DNA of 54,134 bases, taken from assembly GCA_964421495.1 (NCBI GenBank), contig CAYQXO010000004.1:1-54134 (forward strand), written 5' to 3'. The notes under the pieces are model-generated. The model was not told the DNA's origin, made no database searches, and was given only the letters and a program-made list of their open reading frames with translations. Positions 9,837-17,844 of the stretch are shown one piece after another. Made by a program: the position numbers and the translations under genes. Numbering within the stretch: position 1 is the first letter of the stretch; each line of letters begins with the position of its first letter. Origin of the DNA: CAJXOW01 sp964421495 (lineage in GTDB: Bacteria; Bacteroidota; Rhodothermia; Balneolales; Balneolaceae).

Positions 9837-9929
9837 TTTAGCCCGAATCTCTAAGTGAGTACAGAGCGAAGCGTCACCCGCGAAGTGCACCGAGCGAAGC
9901 GATTCCCACGAAGTGAAATCCGGGTTAGA
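9837..9929. repeat. GAA mini-hairpin repeat, copy 1
   Basis: A short array bounded by TTAGCCCGAAT and ATCCGGGTTAGAA, which are imperfect inverted repeats. Inside are two copies of GCGAAGC and the related CGCGAAGTG and CACGAAGTG, each a few-base stem closed by a GAA triloop. d(GCGAAGC) is known from biophysical work as an exceptionally stable DNA mini-hairpin. The same modules recur at 31163-31284. Together with element B this accounts for much of the 600-base gene-free stretch 9423-10025. The rest (9617-9836 and 9930-10025) shows no gene I can support; an open frame at 9541-9858 runs through both repeats and looks spurious. Confidence 0.8.
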
Positions 9930-10025
9930 AGGGTTGACAATTCGTTTCACTGTTGGTACTACGCAGATTACACTACACAGGAACTCTTACTTGCACATTA
10001 GTCTAAAAAAGAAGCCTGAACTGAC

Positions 10026-11126
10026 ATGAGCCCAACACACGCTTCCGTGATTACCGGTACGGGCTGTTATATTCCCGAGCGGCGCATTACCAATCAGTCA
10101 TTTTTGGAAAATGAATTCTATGATTCCGGGGGTAATACGTACGACAAAACCAATGAAGAAATCATTGAAAAATTCAAGCAGATTACCGGCATTGAAGAAC
10201 GCCGTTATGTCAAGGACAACCTTTTAACATCCGACATCGCCGCGATTGCGGCCGAGCGTGCTCTTGAGTCGGCCGGCGTAGACAAGGAAAAGCTGGACTA
10301 TATCCTGGTGGCTCACAATTTCGGAGATGTGCGGTTCGATAATAGACAAACCGATCTTGTCCCCAGCCTGGCGAGTCGGGTAAAATACAAGCTGAAAATA
10401 GCAAACAGCGAGACCGTTCCCTACGATTTACCCTTCGGATGTCCCGGCTGGGTAGAGGGCATGAAGCAAGCTCACTATTACCTGCAATCGGGAGATGCCC
10501 GCTATGCGATGATTATTGGGGCCGAAACCCTGTCCCGGATCATCGACCCCCACGACCGCGACAGCATGATCTATGCCGACGGTGCCGGCGCAGCGCTGCT
10601 TGAACGACGCAAGACAGAAGAAAAAGCCGGGATCCTTTCTCATACCACCCGCAATGACACCCTCGACCAGGCCTTTTTGCTCCGGATGGAGGAATCTTTT
10701 CATCCCCGCAAAAACGGCAAGCAGTTATACCTGAAAATGGACGGACGAAAATTATATGAATATGCACTGACCAACGTCCCTTCGGTCGTGAAAGCCAGCC
10801 TGGACCAGGCAGGTTTGGATATTGACGACGTATCCAAGATTTTGATACATCAAGCCAATGAAAAAATGGACGAGGCGATCATCAAGCGACTCTTTCGGTT
10901 ATACGATCGCCGTGAAGTTCCCGACGGCGTGATGCCCATGACCATATCCTGGCTCGGTAACAGTTCGGTCGCCACCGTACCGACGCTCCTGGATCTGCTG
11001 GTAAAAAATCAACTGGAGGGTCATTCAGCCGACGACCTGGACCACCTGGTCTTTGCCTCGGTCGGGGCGGGTATGAATATCAATTCCATGGTCTACAAAA
11101 TGCCGCCGGAAGCCTCTTACACGTAG
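10026..11126 (+). CDS. 3-oxoacyl-ACP synthase III (FabH-like) family protein
   Basis: A 366-residue thiolase-fold ketosynthase. The catalytic triad is visible: Cys139 in FGCPGW, His275 in LIHQAN and Asn312 in GNSS. It is longer than housekeeping FabH (about 320 residues), with insertions around residues 30-45 and 110-130, like the KAS III variants common in Bacteroidota that act in specialised lipid or polyketide pathways. It should condense an acyl-CoA or acyl-ACP with malonyl-ACP or a related thioester. No acyl carrier protein, reductase or dehydratase gene is adjacent, so the product cannot be named. It is bracketed, together with the DUF302 gene, by palindromic copies B and C. Confidence 0.85.
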   Translation: MSPTHASVITGTGCYIPERRITNQSFLENEFYDSGGNTYDKTNEEIIEKFKQITGIEERRYVKDNLLTSDIAAIAAERALESAGVDKEKLDYILVAHNFGDVRFDNRQTDLVPSLASRVKYKLKIANSETVPYDLPFGCPGWVEGMKQAHYYLQSGDARYAMIIGAETLSRIIDPHDRDSMIYADGAGAALLERRKTEEKAGILSHTTRNDTLDQAFLLRMEESFHPRKNGKQLYLKMDGRKLYEYALTNVPSVVKASLDQAGLDIDDVSKILIHQANEKMDEAIIKRLFRLYDRREVPDGVMPMTISWLGNSSVATVPTLLDLLVKNQLEGHSADDLDHLVFASVGAGMNINSMVYKMPPEASYT

Positions 11127-11260
11127 AGTGATTATCTAACTCACTTATCGTGGCGTTTTTGAAAGCCGGCCACTATTCCAGACCGCCCAACCGCTTGGTT
11201 AATCCAGATAAATCATTTATATTACTATATAGTTAATAGTTAAAATAAATTACTTGCAAA

Positions 11261-11647
11261 ATGAGCTACCACTTCACCACGACACTTGAGACCTCCTTCG
11301 AAGATGCCATTGAAAAAGTAACCGACGCCTTACAAGAGGAAGGTTTCGGTGTATTGACCGAAATCGATGTCCGGGCCACGTTCAAAAAGAAACTGGACGT
11401 CGACTACCCCCGCTACCAGATCCTCGGAGCCTGCAACCCTGACTTTGCCTATCAAGCCCTGCAGAAAGAGCAGAAAATCGGGACCATGCTGCCCTGCAAC
11501 GTTATCGTACAGGATAATGAGGATGGTACCATTGACATATCTGCCGTCGATCCTATCTCCTCCATGCAAGCGGTTGACAACCAGGAGCTCGGACAAATCG
11601 CCCAAGAGGTACAGCAACGCTTAAAAAAGATCATAAATTCTCTCTGA
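11261..11647 (+). CDS. DUF302 family protein
   Basis: A 128-residue single-domain protein matching the DUF302 pattern. It has an N-terminal TTLETSFEDAIEKVTDALQ helix, then EEGFGVLTEIDVRATFKKKL, the ILGACNPDFAYQALQ segment and the GTMLPCNVIVQD strand, where the Cys in LPCNV is characteristic. DUF302 proteins are small dimeric cytosolic proteins of unknown function, sometimes linked to redox or heme stress. No signal peptide or membrane segment is present. It follows the FabH-like gene by 134 bases and is followed by a small GC hairpin and element C. Confidence 0.85.
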   Translation: MSYHFTTTLETSFEDAIEKVTDALQEEGFGVLTEIDVRATFKKKLDVDYPRYQILGACNPDFAYQALQKEQKIGTMLPCNVIVQDNEDGTIDISAVDPISSMQAVDNQELGQIAQEVQQRLKKIINSL

Positions 11648-11655
11648 TACGCGGA

Positions 11656-11668
11656 CCCGCCAGGCGGG
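11656..11668. other. GC-rich palindrome CCCGCCAGGCGGG
   Basis: A 13-base palindrome centred on A11662, eight bases after the DUF302 stop. As RNA it can form a four-pair stem with a CCAGG loop. No T-run follows, so on its own it is a weak terminator candidate; element C immediately downstream is the stronger one. Confidence 0.5.
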
Positions 11669-11689
11669 CATTCGATTAAGAGCCTTGTG

Positions 11690-11839
11690 AAAAACCCGGG
11701 GAGGTCTCTTCAGCCAGGGAAATTCGGCTGTTCGTTGCTTTGCCGGGAGTCGAATCCCAAATACCGGCATTTAGGGTTTATACTTTTTTTGCTTTAAAGC
11801 CGAACAACCCAAGTGCTTCAGAGACCTCCCCGGGTTTTT
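11690..11839 (+). repeat. long-arm palindromic element, copy C
   Basis: Arms 11690-11708 and 11821-11839 are identical to those of copy B and enclose 112 bases, the same length as in B. Inner helix halves GGGAAATTCGGC (11717-11728) and GCCGAACAACCC (11799-11810) are again 70 nt apart. The middle differs clearly from B yet can fold on itself: GCCGG at 11742 can pair with CCGGC at 11764. The element takes up about half of the gene-free stretch 11648-11971. The rest, upstream of the CoA-transferase, is AT-rich. Confidence 0.9.
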
Positions 11840-11971
11840 TAAATCTTCTTATAGACGCACCGGTGGGAAAAATTTATTTGTTCTCTATTTAAGACATTTT
11901 TATCTTATTTATCTTGAATTTCAGAACAAACCCTATTTTCATCCGTCATTTAAAATATTGGATCATTATTT

Positions 11972-13243
11972 ATGGATTCTGTAACTCCTGACAAAGCCGT
12001 ATCCGTTATCAAGTCGGGCGACCGCGTTTTTATTCACAGCGTTGCCGCCGCTCCCCAGCAATTGATTCGCGCCATGACGGAAAGGGCTCCGGAACTCCGC
12101 GAAGTGGAAATTGTTCATTTGCACACCGAGGGAGACGCCCCCTATGCCGATCCCCGGTATAAAGATACGTTCCAGACCAACGCGTTGTTTGTCGGTGCCA
12201 ATGTAAGGGATTCGGTGGAGCGTGGAGAGGCGGATTACATACCCGTCTTTTTGAGCGAAGTACCGCATCTGTTCCAGGATGACATACTTCCCCTGGATGT
12301 GGCGCTGATACAGGTTTCCCCGCCCGATCGACACGGTTTTTGCTCCCTCGGCGTCTCGGTCGACGCTTCCCGGGCGGCCGTTCAGTCGGCCGATCACGTC
12401 ATCGCACAGATTAATCCCAATATGCCTCGTACGCACGGGGACGGTATTATCCATATCAGTGACATAAATTTTGCCGTGGAAGTGGAGGATGAAATCCCCC
12501 AACTGCAGCCCCCGGAACTGGGGGAAATTGAAAAAAATATCGGGCGACACTGTGCCAATTTGATCGATGACGGGGCCACCCTGCAGATGGGGATCGGAGC
12601 CATTCCCGATGCGGTGCTGGCTTCGCTGGATAACCATAAAAATCTCGGGATACACACCGAAATGTTTTCCGAGGGGGTCATTGACCTGATTGAAGAAGGG
12701 ATTATCAACAACGCCAATAAAAACATACATCCGGGCAAGGTCGTCGGCAGTTTTGTCATGGGAACCCATCGCCTCTACAATTTCATCGATGACAATCCCC
12801 AGGTGGCTATGCTGGATGTGGCGTACGTCAATGATACGGCGGTAATACGGCGGAATCCCAAGGTGACGGCTATCAACAGCGCCGTGGAAGTTGATCTTAC
12901 CGGACAGGTATGCGCCGACTCGATTGGCACGTATCAATATTCGGGCGTAGGGGGTCAGATGGATTTTATCCGGGGTGCTTCCCTTTCGGAGGGGGGCAAG
13001 CCGGTTATTGCTCTTCCCAGCGTAACCCGGAAGGGACATTCACGTATCACCGCCTACCTCAAAAAAGGAGCGGGCGTGGTAACCACGCGGGCTCATGTTC
13101 ACTATGTAGTCACGGAATATGGCGTTGCCAATCTCTACGGTAAAAATCTGCGCCAGCGGGCCAGGGCTCTCATCAATATAGCTCATCCAGATCACCGGGA
13201 GGATCTCGAGCGGGAGGCCCATGAACGGTTCAATATTCTGTAA
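11972..13243 (+). CDS. acetyl-CoA hydrolase/transferase family protein (4-hydroxybutyrate CoA-transferase-like)
   Basis: A 423-residue class I CoA-transferase of the AcH/4-hydroxybutyrate CoA-transferase type. The glutamate that forms the CoA thioester intermediate is Glu230 in GIHTEMFSEG. The N-terminal half has GDRVFIHSVAAAPQQL and VALIQVSPPDRHGFCSLG. The C-terminal half has YSGVGGQMDFIRGA, the expected oxyanion and CoA-binding region. The likely reaction transfers CoA between acetyl-CoA and a short-chain carboxylate; succinate, propionate or 4-hydroxybutyrate are all possible. No butyrate or propionate pathway genes are adjacent to narrow this. The family call is firm, the substrate is open. 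Confidence 0.85.
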   Translation: MDSVTPDKAVSVIKSGDRVFIHSVAAAPQQLIRAMTERAPELREVEIVHLHTEGDAPYADPRYKDTFQTNALFVGANVRDSVERGEADYIPVFLSEVPHLFQDDILPLDVALIQVSPPDRHGFCSLGVSVDASRAAVQSADHVIAQINPNMPRTHGDGIIHISDINFAVEVEDEIPQLQPPELGEIEKNIGRHCANLIDDGATLQMGIGAIPDAVLASLDNHKNLGIHTEMFSEGVIDLIEEGIINNANKNIHPGKVVGSFVMGTHRLYNFIDDNPQVAMLDVAYVNDTAVIRRNPKVTAINSAVEVDLTGQVCADSIGTYQYSGVGGQMDFIRGASLSEGGKPVIALPSVTRKGHSRITAYLKKGAGVVTTRAHVHYVVTEYGVANLYGKNLRQRARALINIAHPDHREDLEREAHERFNIL

Positions 13244-13451
13244 ATTCGTTATCTCATTCCGCATTTTTGAGGTTTACAGAAGTATCTGACACACAGGTTG
13301 CTGCCGGAAAAAAACGTTCAAAAAGACGGGAGTATGGTCAGAAACCGGGAAAGGGAGCATGACTTGCTTTATTACCTGAAATCAGCCATATTCCTCCCTG
13401 CAGAATTCATGATTTATAATCGTCTCAGTCGGATACAGAAGAATAACCATT

Positions 13452-14036
13452 ATGCCAGCTAACGCGCCGCTCAAATCCAAAGAGAAATCCTATACCTACA
13501 AGAGCTCCGAATACGAGTCAAAAATCGGTGATCTGTTTGCCGACGGGGTAACCCAGACGCTGTTGTCCTTTATCGGTCCCTACATGCCGGATAAAACGTC
13601 TGCCGTAAAGGCCATTGCCGAACAAACCGGTCGCTCCATCAAACATTTTGACCTGAAGGAGCTGGTGCATAAATCGACCGATATCACGCTGGAAAACATT
13701 TCCCGCGCTTTCGAGGACGCCGATCCCCGGCAAGATCTATACCTCTTCACCAACGGAGCCAACCTGTGCGGGAATTATATGGGCAACACCTTTTCCAAGA
13801 TTAAATATGCCACGCCGGAAGAACGGCATTTCCTGGATCATATAGCGTCATTTGACAGCATCACCGTGGTTACGATACGCTCCGACGATGCCGCCGACGA
13901 AACCATCAAGCGCAAATCCGACGCCATTATTCACTTCCCGCTGCCATCTTCCCCTCTGAAACGATTCAGCTGGAAATTGCGCAATTACACCTTCCACGGA
14001 TTTAAACTTCCGGATGAACGAATTGAAATCACCTGA
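13452..14036 (+). CDS. degenerate AAA-like domain protein (predicted non-ATPase)
   Basis: A 194-residue protein that aligns by eye with the core of a CDC48/proteasomal-type AAA domain but has lost its nucleotide motifs. At residues 42-49 the Walker A slot reads GPYMPDKT instead of GPPGTGKT. It is followed, as in true AAA proteins, by AVKAIAEQTGRSIKHFDL. The Walker B slot reads LYLFTNGANLCG (Thr100-Asn101) instead of a hydrophobic run ending in Asp-Glu. The sensor-1 slot reads VVTIRSDDAADE, then SDAIIHFPLP, matching the RFDxxIxFPLP segment. Spacing between these blocks is normal, so this is a whole domain and not a fragment. No partner is adjacent. It is a predicted pseudo-ATPase; no database comparison was possible. 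Confidence 0.55.
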   Translation: MPANAPLKSKEKSYTYKSSEYESKIGDLFADGVTQTLLSFIGPYMPDKTSAVKAIAEQTGRSIKHFDLKELVHKSTDITLENISRAFEDADPRQDLYLFTNGANLCGNYMGNTFSKIKYATPEERHFLDHIASFDSITVVTIRSDDAADETIKRKSDAIIHFPLPSSPLKRFSWKLRNYTFHGFKLPDERIEIT

Positions 14037-14123
14037 CGAACGGGAAGCCTTAACCCATCTGGCAAGTTTCAACGTCCCCTTGCACGAGTCATTCCCCTTT
14101 TAACCGGAACCACCTGACTTTTC

Positions 14124-14264
14124 GTGAAACCACCCGAAAAACCATTACCCACCGATTGTTGCGGCTCCGGATGCGAGCGTTGCGTATATGATATTTACGT
14201 CGAGCAACTCAAGAAATACCGGGCCCGGAAAGAAAAAGAGTCCCGGGACCGCAAATCCGAATGA
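14124..14264 (+). CDS. small Oxidored-like domain protein
   Basis: A 46-residue protein starting at GTG 14124; an in-frame stop at 14115 rules out a longer form. It begins PPEKPLPTDCCGSGCERCVY and continues DIYVEQLKKYRARKEKE. The P-x-x-P-T-D-C-C-G-S-G-C-x-x-C-V-x-D pattern is that of the oxidoreductase-like (Oxidored-like, OXLD1-type) domain, with four clustered cysteines suited to metal binding or disulfide chemistry. The tail is a charged helix. It lies 88 bases after the AAA-like gene on the same strand. Genes this short are easily missed in automatic annotation. Function is unknown. Confidence 0.7.
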   Translation: MKPPEKPLPTDCCGSGCERCVYDIYVEQLKKYRARKEKESRDRKSE

Positions 14265-14317
14265 GCTCTCTTTCCCGGCGAAACCGGTACCGAAGCTGCA
14301 TACAACCCGGGATTCAC

Positions 14318-14812
14318 CTACAGGGTCACTTTGTTTTCGTCTTTGGGATCCAGGTCGTACAGCGAAGAGACGGTAGCCTGTATCGTTTTATACCACTCGT
14401 TCCCGAACTTGTCATTAATTTCATAGAAATCGCCGAAATCGTGTTTCCGGGTTTTAAAAACCCACTCCTGGCGTTTCGACTTGTACACCGGATCGACATG
14501 CAACAACTGGTGATACACCAGCATCTTACGCGTTTTGCTGTCCAGCATGTCCCACATCTCCCCTGAAATTTCAATCAGGTAATCGTTTCCCGAATAGTAC
14601 TTGACCTCTCGAGTGGCCTTCATGCATTTAGCGGCCCGTTTCTTAGTGAGATTGGGATACACCAGGAAATACCCGATTTCCGCCGGACCAAAATCGAGAT
14701 TTTCCTCATCAATCACCTGCTCCGCAATCTCTTCAACCTCCGGCGACTCCATCAACTGCTTTTCATTTTGTTTAATGGTATCCCCGGGTTTTAGAAAGTC
14801 ATTCTGATTCAT
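14318..14812 (-). CDS. putative metallopeptidase-domain protein
   Basis: A 164-residue soluble protein resembling the putative phage-type metallopeptidase domain family. A helix carries HQLLH (His101, His105), and a third potential ligand, His124, lies in TRKHDFGDF, a layout typical of zincins. The glutamate expected next to the first histidine (HExxH) is Gln here, which would weaken or abolish peptidase activity if the alignment is right. The N-terminal half contains FGPAEIGYFLVYPNLTKK. The gene points away from the VOC gene, with a 236-base divergent spacer, and converges on the Oxidored-like gene. The family is inferred from the motif pattern; a role as a peptidase is doubtful. Confidence 0.55.
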   Translation of the reverse strand: MNQNDFLKPGDTIKQNEKQLMESPEVEEIAEQVIDEENLDFGPAEIGYFLVYPNLTKKRAAKCMKATREVKYYSGNDYLIEISGEMWDMLDSKTRKMLVYHQLLHVDPVYKSKRQEWVFKTRKHDFGDFYEINDKFGNEWYKTIQATVSSLYDLDPKDENKVTL

Positions 14813-15048
14813 AAATAGTAAGATCTTTGCTTCAGTTTCCGATTTCCGCGAAAGGACAAAGTAGGATTTTCGTTACTTATATTCAGCCTTGATTTCAACC
14901 GAATTTTGCTTGTGCAATTACAGATTATTCTTCTATATTCGATTTTTCCCGGTCCGATTCTCGCGAAGCGTACTCCGGACCAGAGAGCCGGTCCTTTCAA
15001 AAGCCGGCGATGATCTTTCGCACTCATTCATCCCCATAATCCCGCACT

Positions 15049-15783
15049 ATGCCAGTAGAACTCGGCGAAAAAGCGCAGTTGGTATTCAATGTCAAGGATC
15101 TGAAAAGGTCAGTGGCTTTTTACCGGCAATTGGGCTTTGAACTGCTTGATACTCCCCATCAAAACAAAGAGTGGGCTTTGTTGTCGGACCAGGCTATCCT
15201 TCTCCTGTTGAACGAAAAGGAAGAATCTTTCACGGGAATCAGTTATATGTCGGCCGATATGCCGCAGCGCGTTGCTGCATTGGAGCAGGAAGGCGTCCAA
15301 TTTGATCACTCCAATAGTTCCGACGAGGGACTGGTACAGGCCACTTTCTTTGATCCCAACGAAATCGGCATCAGCCTGGTCCGCTTCAATCCCTCGGGCA
15401 TGCCCGCCCTGGATCTGAACAAGGACACGCGATGCGGCATCTTCGGCGAGTTTTTTATTCCCACCTCCGACTTCAGCCCCTCCGCCGCGTTCTGGAAAAC
15501 CATCGGATACCAACCGCTTTACACCTCGGAAGAGCCCTATCCCCACGGTATTTTTTCAGACGGCCGCATGATCGTTGGGTTGCATGAGCGAGATGATTTC
15601 ACAACCCCCGCCCTCTCCTACTTTGCCCCGGATATGCCGGGCCGCATCGACGGTTTTCGGCTGGAAGGCATCGAATTCAGCGAAACCTATCCGGACGAAG
15701 ACGGAACCGTGCGGAATGCCGTGGTGTCCTCTCCCGACGGCCGGCACCTTTTCCTTTTTGAGGGCGAATCCGAGCAAGACTAA
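15049..15783 (+). CDS. two-domain VOC (glyoxalase/bleomycin-resistance) family protein
   Basis: A 244-residue protein made of two VOC modules. The first, residues 1-115, opens with AQLVFNVKDLKRSVAFYRQLGFELLD. The second, about residues 120-240, includes FGEFFIPTSDFSPSAAFWKTIGYQPLY and ends PDGRHLFLFEGE. The beta-alpha-beta-beta-beta repeats and the S-V-A-F-Y-x-x-L-G-F signature are clear. Members bind a metal and act as lyases, dioxygenases or drug-binding proteins; the metal ligands are not obvious enough here to choose. Its stop is three bases before the convergent helicase gene ends. Confidence 0.85.
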   Translation: MPVELGEKAQLVFNVKDLKRSVAFYRQLGFELLDTPHQNKEWALLSDQAILLLLNEKEESFTGISYMSADMPQRVAALEQEGVQFDHSNSSDEGLVQATFFDPNEIGISLVRFNPSGMPALDLNKDTRCGIFGEFFIPTSDFSPSAAFWKTIGYQPLYTSEEPYPHGIFSDGRMIVGLHERDDFTTPALSYFAPDMPGRIDGFRLEGIEFSETYPDEDGTVRNAVVSSPDGRHLFLFEGESEQD

Positions 15784-15786
15784 CAC

Positions 15787-17613
15787 TTAATCCCGTTTAA
15801 TTCTGGGAATAAGACTCTTTATTACCCCCCATAATCCCTTGGCCGGTTTACGGGTGTTTTTATTTCGCTGGATCGCTTTTTCAATCCGCCGCACCACCAT
15901 CTGATCCCGTCCATTGTTGGAGGGCGACGAATCAGGTTCAGCCCCTCGTCCCTGACTTCTTTTTTCCGCGCTTTTTTTACTCGGCTGATTGTTCGACGAA
16001 CGACCGGTTTTATCGGGAGACCCCGACTTCTTTGACCGGTTTCCTTCTCTTCTGTTATTCGGCTTGGTCCGCTTGTTTCGTTTGCGGGAAGATTGACTTC
16101 GACTCGTCGTCTTTTTACTCCGGCTTCCCGATTGTTTTGAAGAAGCTTTGACAGAGCGATTGGAGGATTTCTGTTTATCCTTTTTACCGGAATCTGGGCC
16201 GGTTTCCGCCTTGGATTTTGATTGCTCCGTTTTTTCAGCAGTCTTGTTGTCCTTTTGCTTTTTATCGGAGTCGTCTCCGGTATCGGCTTTCGATTTATTG
16301 CTTGATGATTTTGCCGAACTCTTTTTGTCGGAGGTTTCCCCCGCAGACTCCGCATTCGTTTTTTTCTTTTTGGAAGAAGAGGTTGAAGAAGATTTGCGCT
16401 TACTCTGTTTGTCGGAAGCATCGCGACTTTTATTCTTCCCGTCGGAGCGAGATCGCGACTTTTTCTTCTGGTCAGAGGAGCCTGACTCATTCATCAGCGC
16501 AGAAGCCGGATACTCTTTAATATCAAGGCCTACTTCCTGTTTAATCCCTTTGTATTTTCCTTTTTCCCGTTTCGTCACAAACGTAACGGAAATACCTTTC
16601 TTCTTATGGCGACCCGTGCGCCCGATGCGGTGAATATAATCGTCGCTGTTCTGTGGCAGGTCATAGTTGATAATCATCGAAACGTCATCGATATCGATAC
16701 CGCGCGAGAGTACGTCCGTCGCCACAATAACCGGATTCTGTCCGCTTTTAAACTTGTGGAGAGATTCATTCCGTTCCTCCTGGGATCGATCGCCGTGAAT
16801 ACTCACCGAATCGATGCCCCGCTTTTGCAACTTTTGATGGAGCTTTTCGGTCCACTTCTTCGTGGCGGCGAAAACGATAGCCGATTCCCACTCGTTTTTC
16901 TCAAATAATTGTTCCACCAGGTTCAGTTTTTCATCGTTTTCCACGAAATAGGCATGCTGTTCCACCGTATCCACCGGCTTGGAAACTTCAAACTCGATGC
17001 GTTTCGGCTGATTCATAATCTGGCGGGAAAGTTTCTCGATCTGGGACGACATGGTTGCCGAAAACATCATCGTCTGCCGTTTTTTGGGCAACTGGCCTAC
17101 AATCTTGGAAACATCCGGGTAAAATCCCATATCGAGCATCCGATCCGCTTCATCCAGGACCAGGGTATGGATCGAACTCAGCTCAAAGTTCAGCACATTG
17201 AGAATATCCAGCAACCGGCCGGGCGTTGCCACCAGAACATCCACGCCCTCCCGGATATGGCGAGCCTGAGCGCTAAAATCCTCTCCCCCGATCACCGTGG
17301 CCGAGGAAACGCCCGTATAATATCCCATGGCAAATATCATTTCGTCGACCTGCTTCGCCAATTCCCGGGTGGGCGTTAAGATCAGGGCATGGGGAGAAGA
17401 TTCGTCCGTATCCCTTTTCTTTATGACCTCCTGTAAAATGGGGACGACGAATGCCCCGGTTTTTCCCGTACCGGTCTGGGCCAGTCCAATCAAATCGCGA
17501 CCTTCCAGGGCAATCGGAATGCCCTCTTTCTGGATAGGCGTCGTTTCTTCATATTGCAGAGCTTCCAAACCGTCCAGAATACGTTGATCTAAATCAAAAT
17601 CAGAAAATTTCAC
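15787..17613 (-). CDS. DEAD-box RNA helicase, RhlE-like, with long Ser/Lys-rich tail
   Basis: A 608-residue ATP-dependent RNA helicase. All core motifs are present: Q motif with TPIQ (25-28), motif I AQTGTGKT (45-52), PTREL (81-85), motif II DEAD (154-157), motif III SAT (185-187), and HRIGRTGR near residue 330. The core ends near residue 375. The remaining 230 residues are a low-complexity, basic, disordered tail of Lys, Ser, Arg, Asp and Asn repeats with a final basic helix. This is much longer than the tail of typical RhlE proteins. Such tails usually bind RNA and can drive condensate formation. The likely role is ribosome assembly or mRNA turnover at low temperature; the specific role is inferred from the family only. 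Confidence 0.92.
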   Translation of the reverse strand: MKFSDFDLDQRILDGLEALQYEETTPIQKEGIPIALEGRDLIGLAQTGTGKTGAFVVPILQEVIKKRDTDESSPHALILTPTRELAKQVDEMIFAMGYYTGVSSATVIGGEDFSAQARHIREGVDVLVATPGRLLDILNVLNFELSSIHTLVLDEADRMLDMGFYPDVSKIVGQLPKKRQTMMFSATMSSQIEKLSRQIMNQPKRIEFEVSKPVDTVEQHAYFVENDEKLNLVEQLFEKNEWESAIVFAATKKWTEKLHQKLQKRGIDSVSIHGDRSQEERNESLHKFKSGQNPVIVATDVLSRGIDIDDVSMIINYDLPQNSDDYIHRIGRTGRHKKKGISVTFVTKREKGKYKGIKQEVGLDIKEYPASALMNESGSSDQKKKSRSRSDGKNKSRDASDKQSKRKSSSTSSSKKKKTNAESAGETSDKKSSAKSSSNKSKADTGDDSDKKQKDNKTAEKTEQSKSKAETGPDSGKKDKQKSSNRSVKASSKQSGSRSKKTTSRSQSSRKRNKRTKPNNRREGNRSKKSGSPDKTGRSSNNQPSKKSAEKRSQGRGAEPDSSPSNNGRDQMVVRRIEKAIQRNKNTRKPAKGLWGVIKSLIPRIKRD

Positions 17614-17844
17614 TATACTTTGTTATTTTAAATGCTATTGCAGAGTTTTACATTGTGCGACAAACAGAAAAAAATAAATTGGTAAATAATAAAATCCAGC
17701 AGGATCAGTTTGCTAGTAAGAATGAACCGGGCTATCGGCTTCCATGAGATGTTTCCGTAGCAATCCGGAATTTAATCACTTACTATTTTCTTGGAATAAG
17801 CTCTCTAAATAATCAGATTTTACCTTTTAACCAAAAAAACAAAT

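Noticed and set aside
9541..9858. 105-codon open frame on the plus strand
   Set aside because: It runs through palindromic element B and into the GAA mini-hairpin repeat; composition is not protein-like and no domain is visible.
11738..11765. tRNA-like T-arm (GGGAGTCGAATCCC) in element C
   Set aside because: Other tRNA arms and a CCA end are missing, and the segment is not conserved in copies A and B.
13326..13416. Possible degenerate copy of the palindromic family (GGGAGTATGG and CCATATTCCTCCC)
   Set aside because: Arms are imperfect and neither conserved core motif is present.
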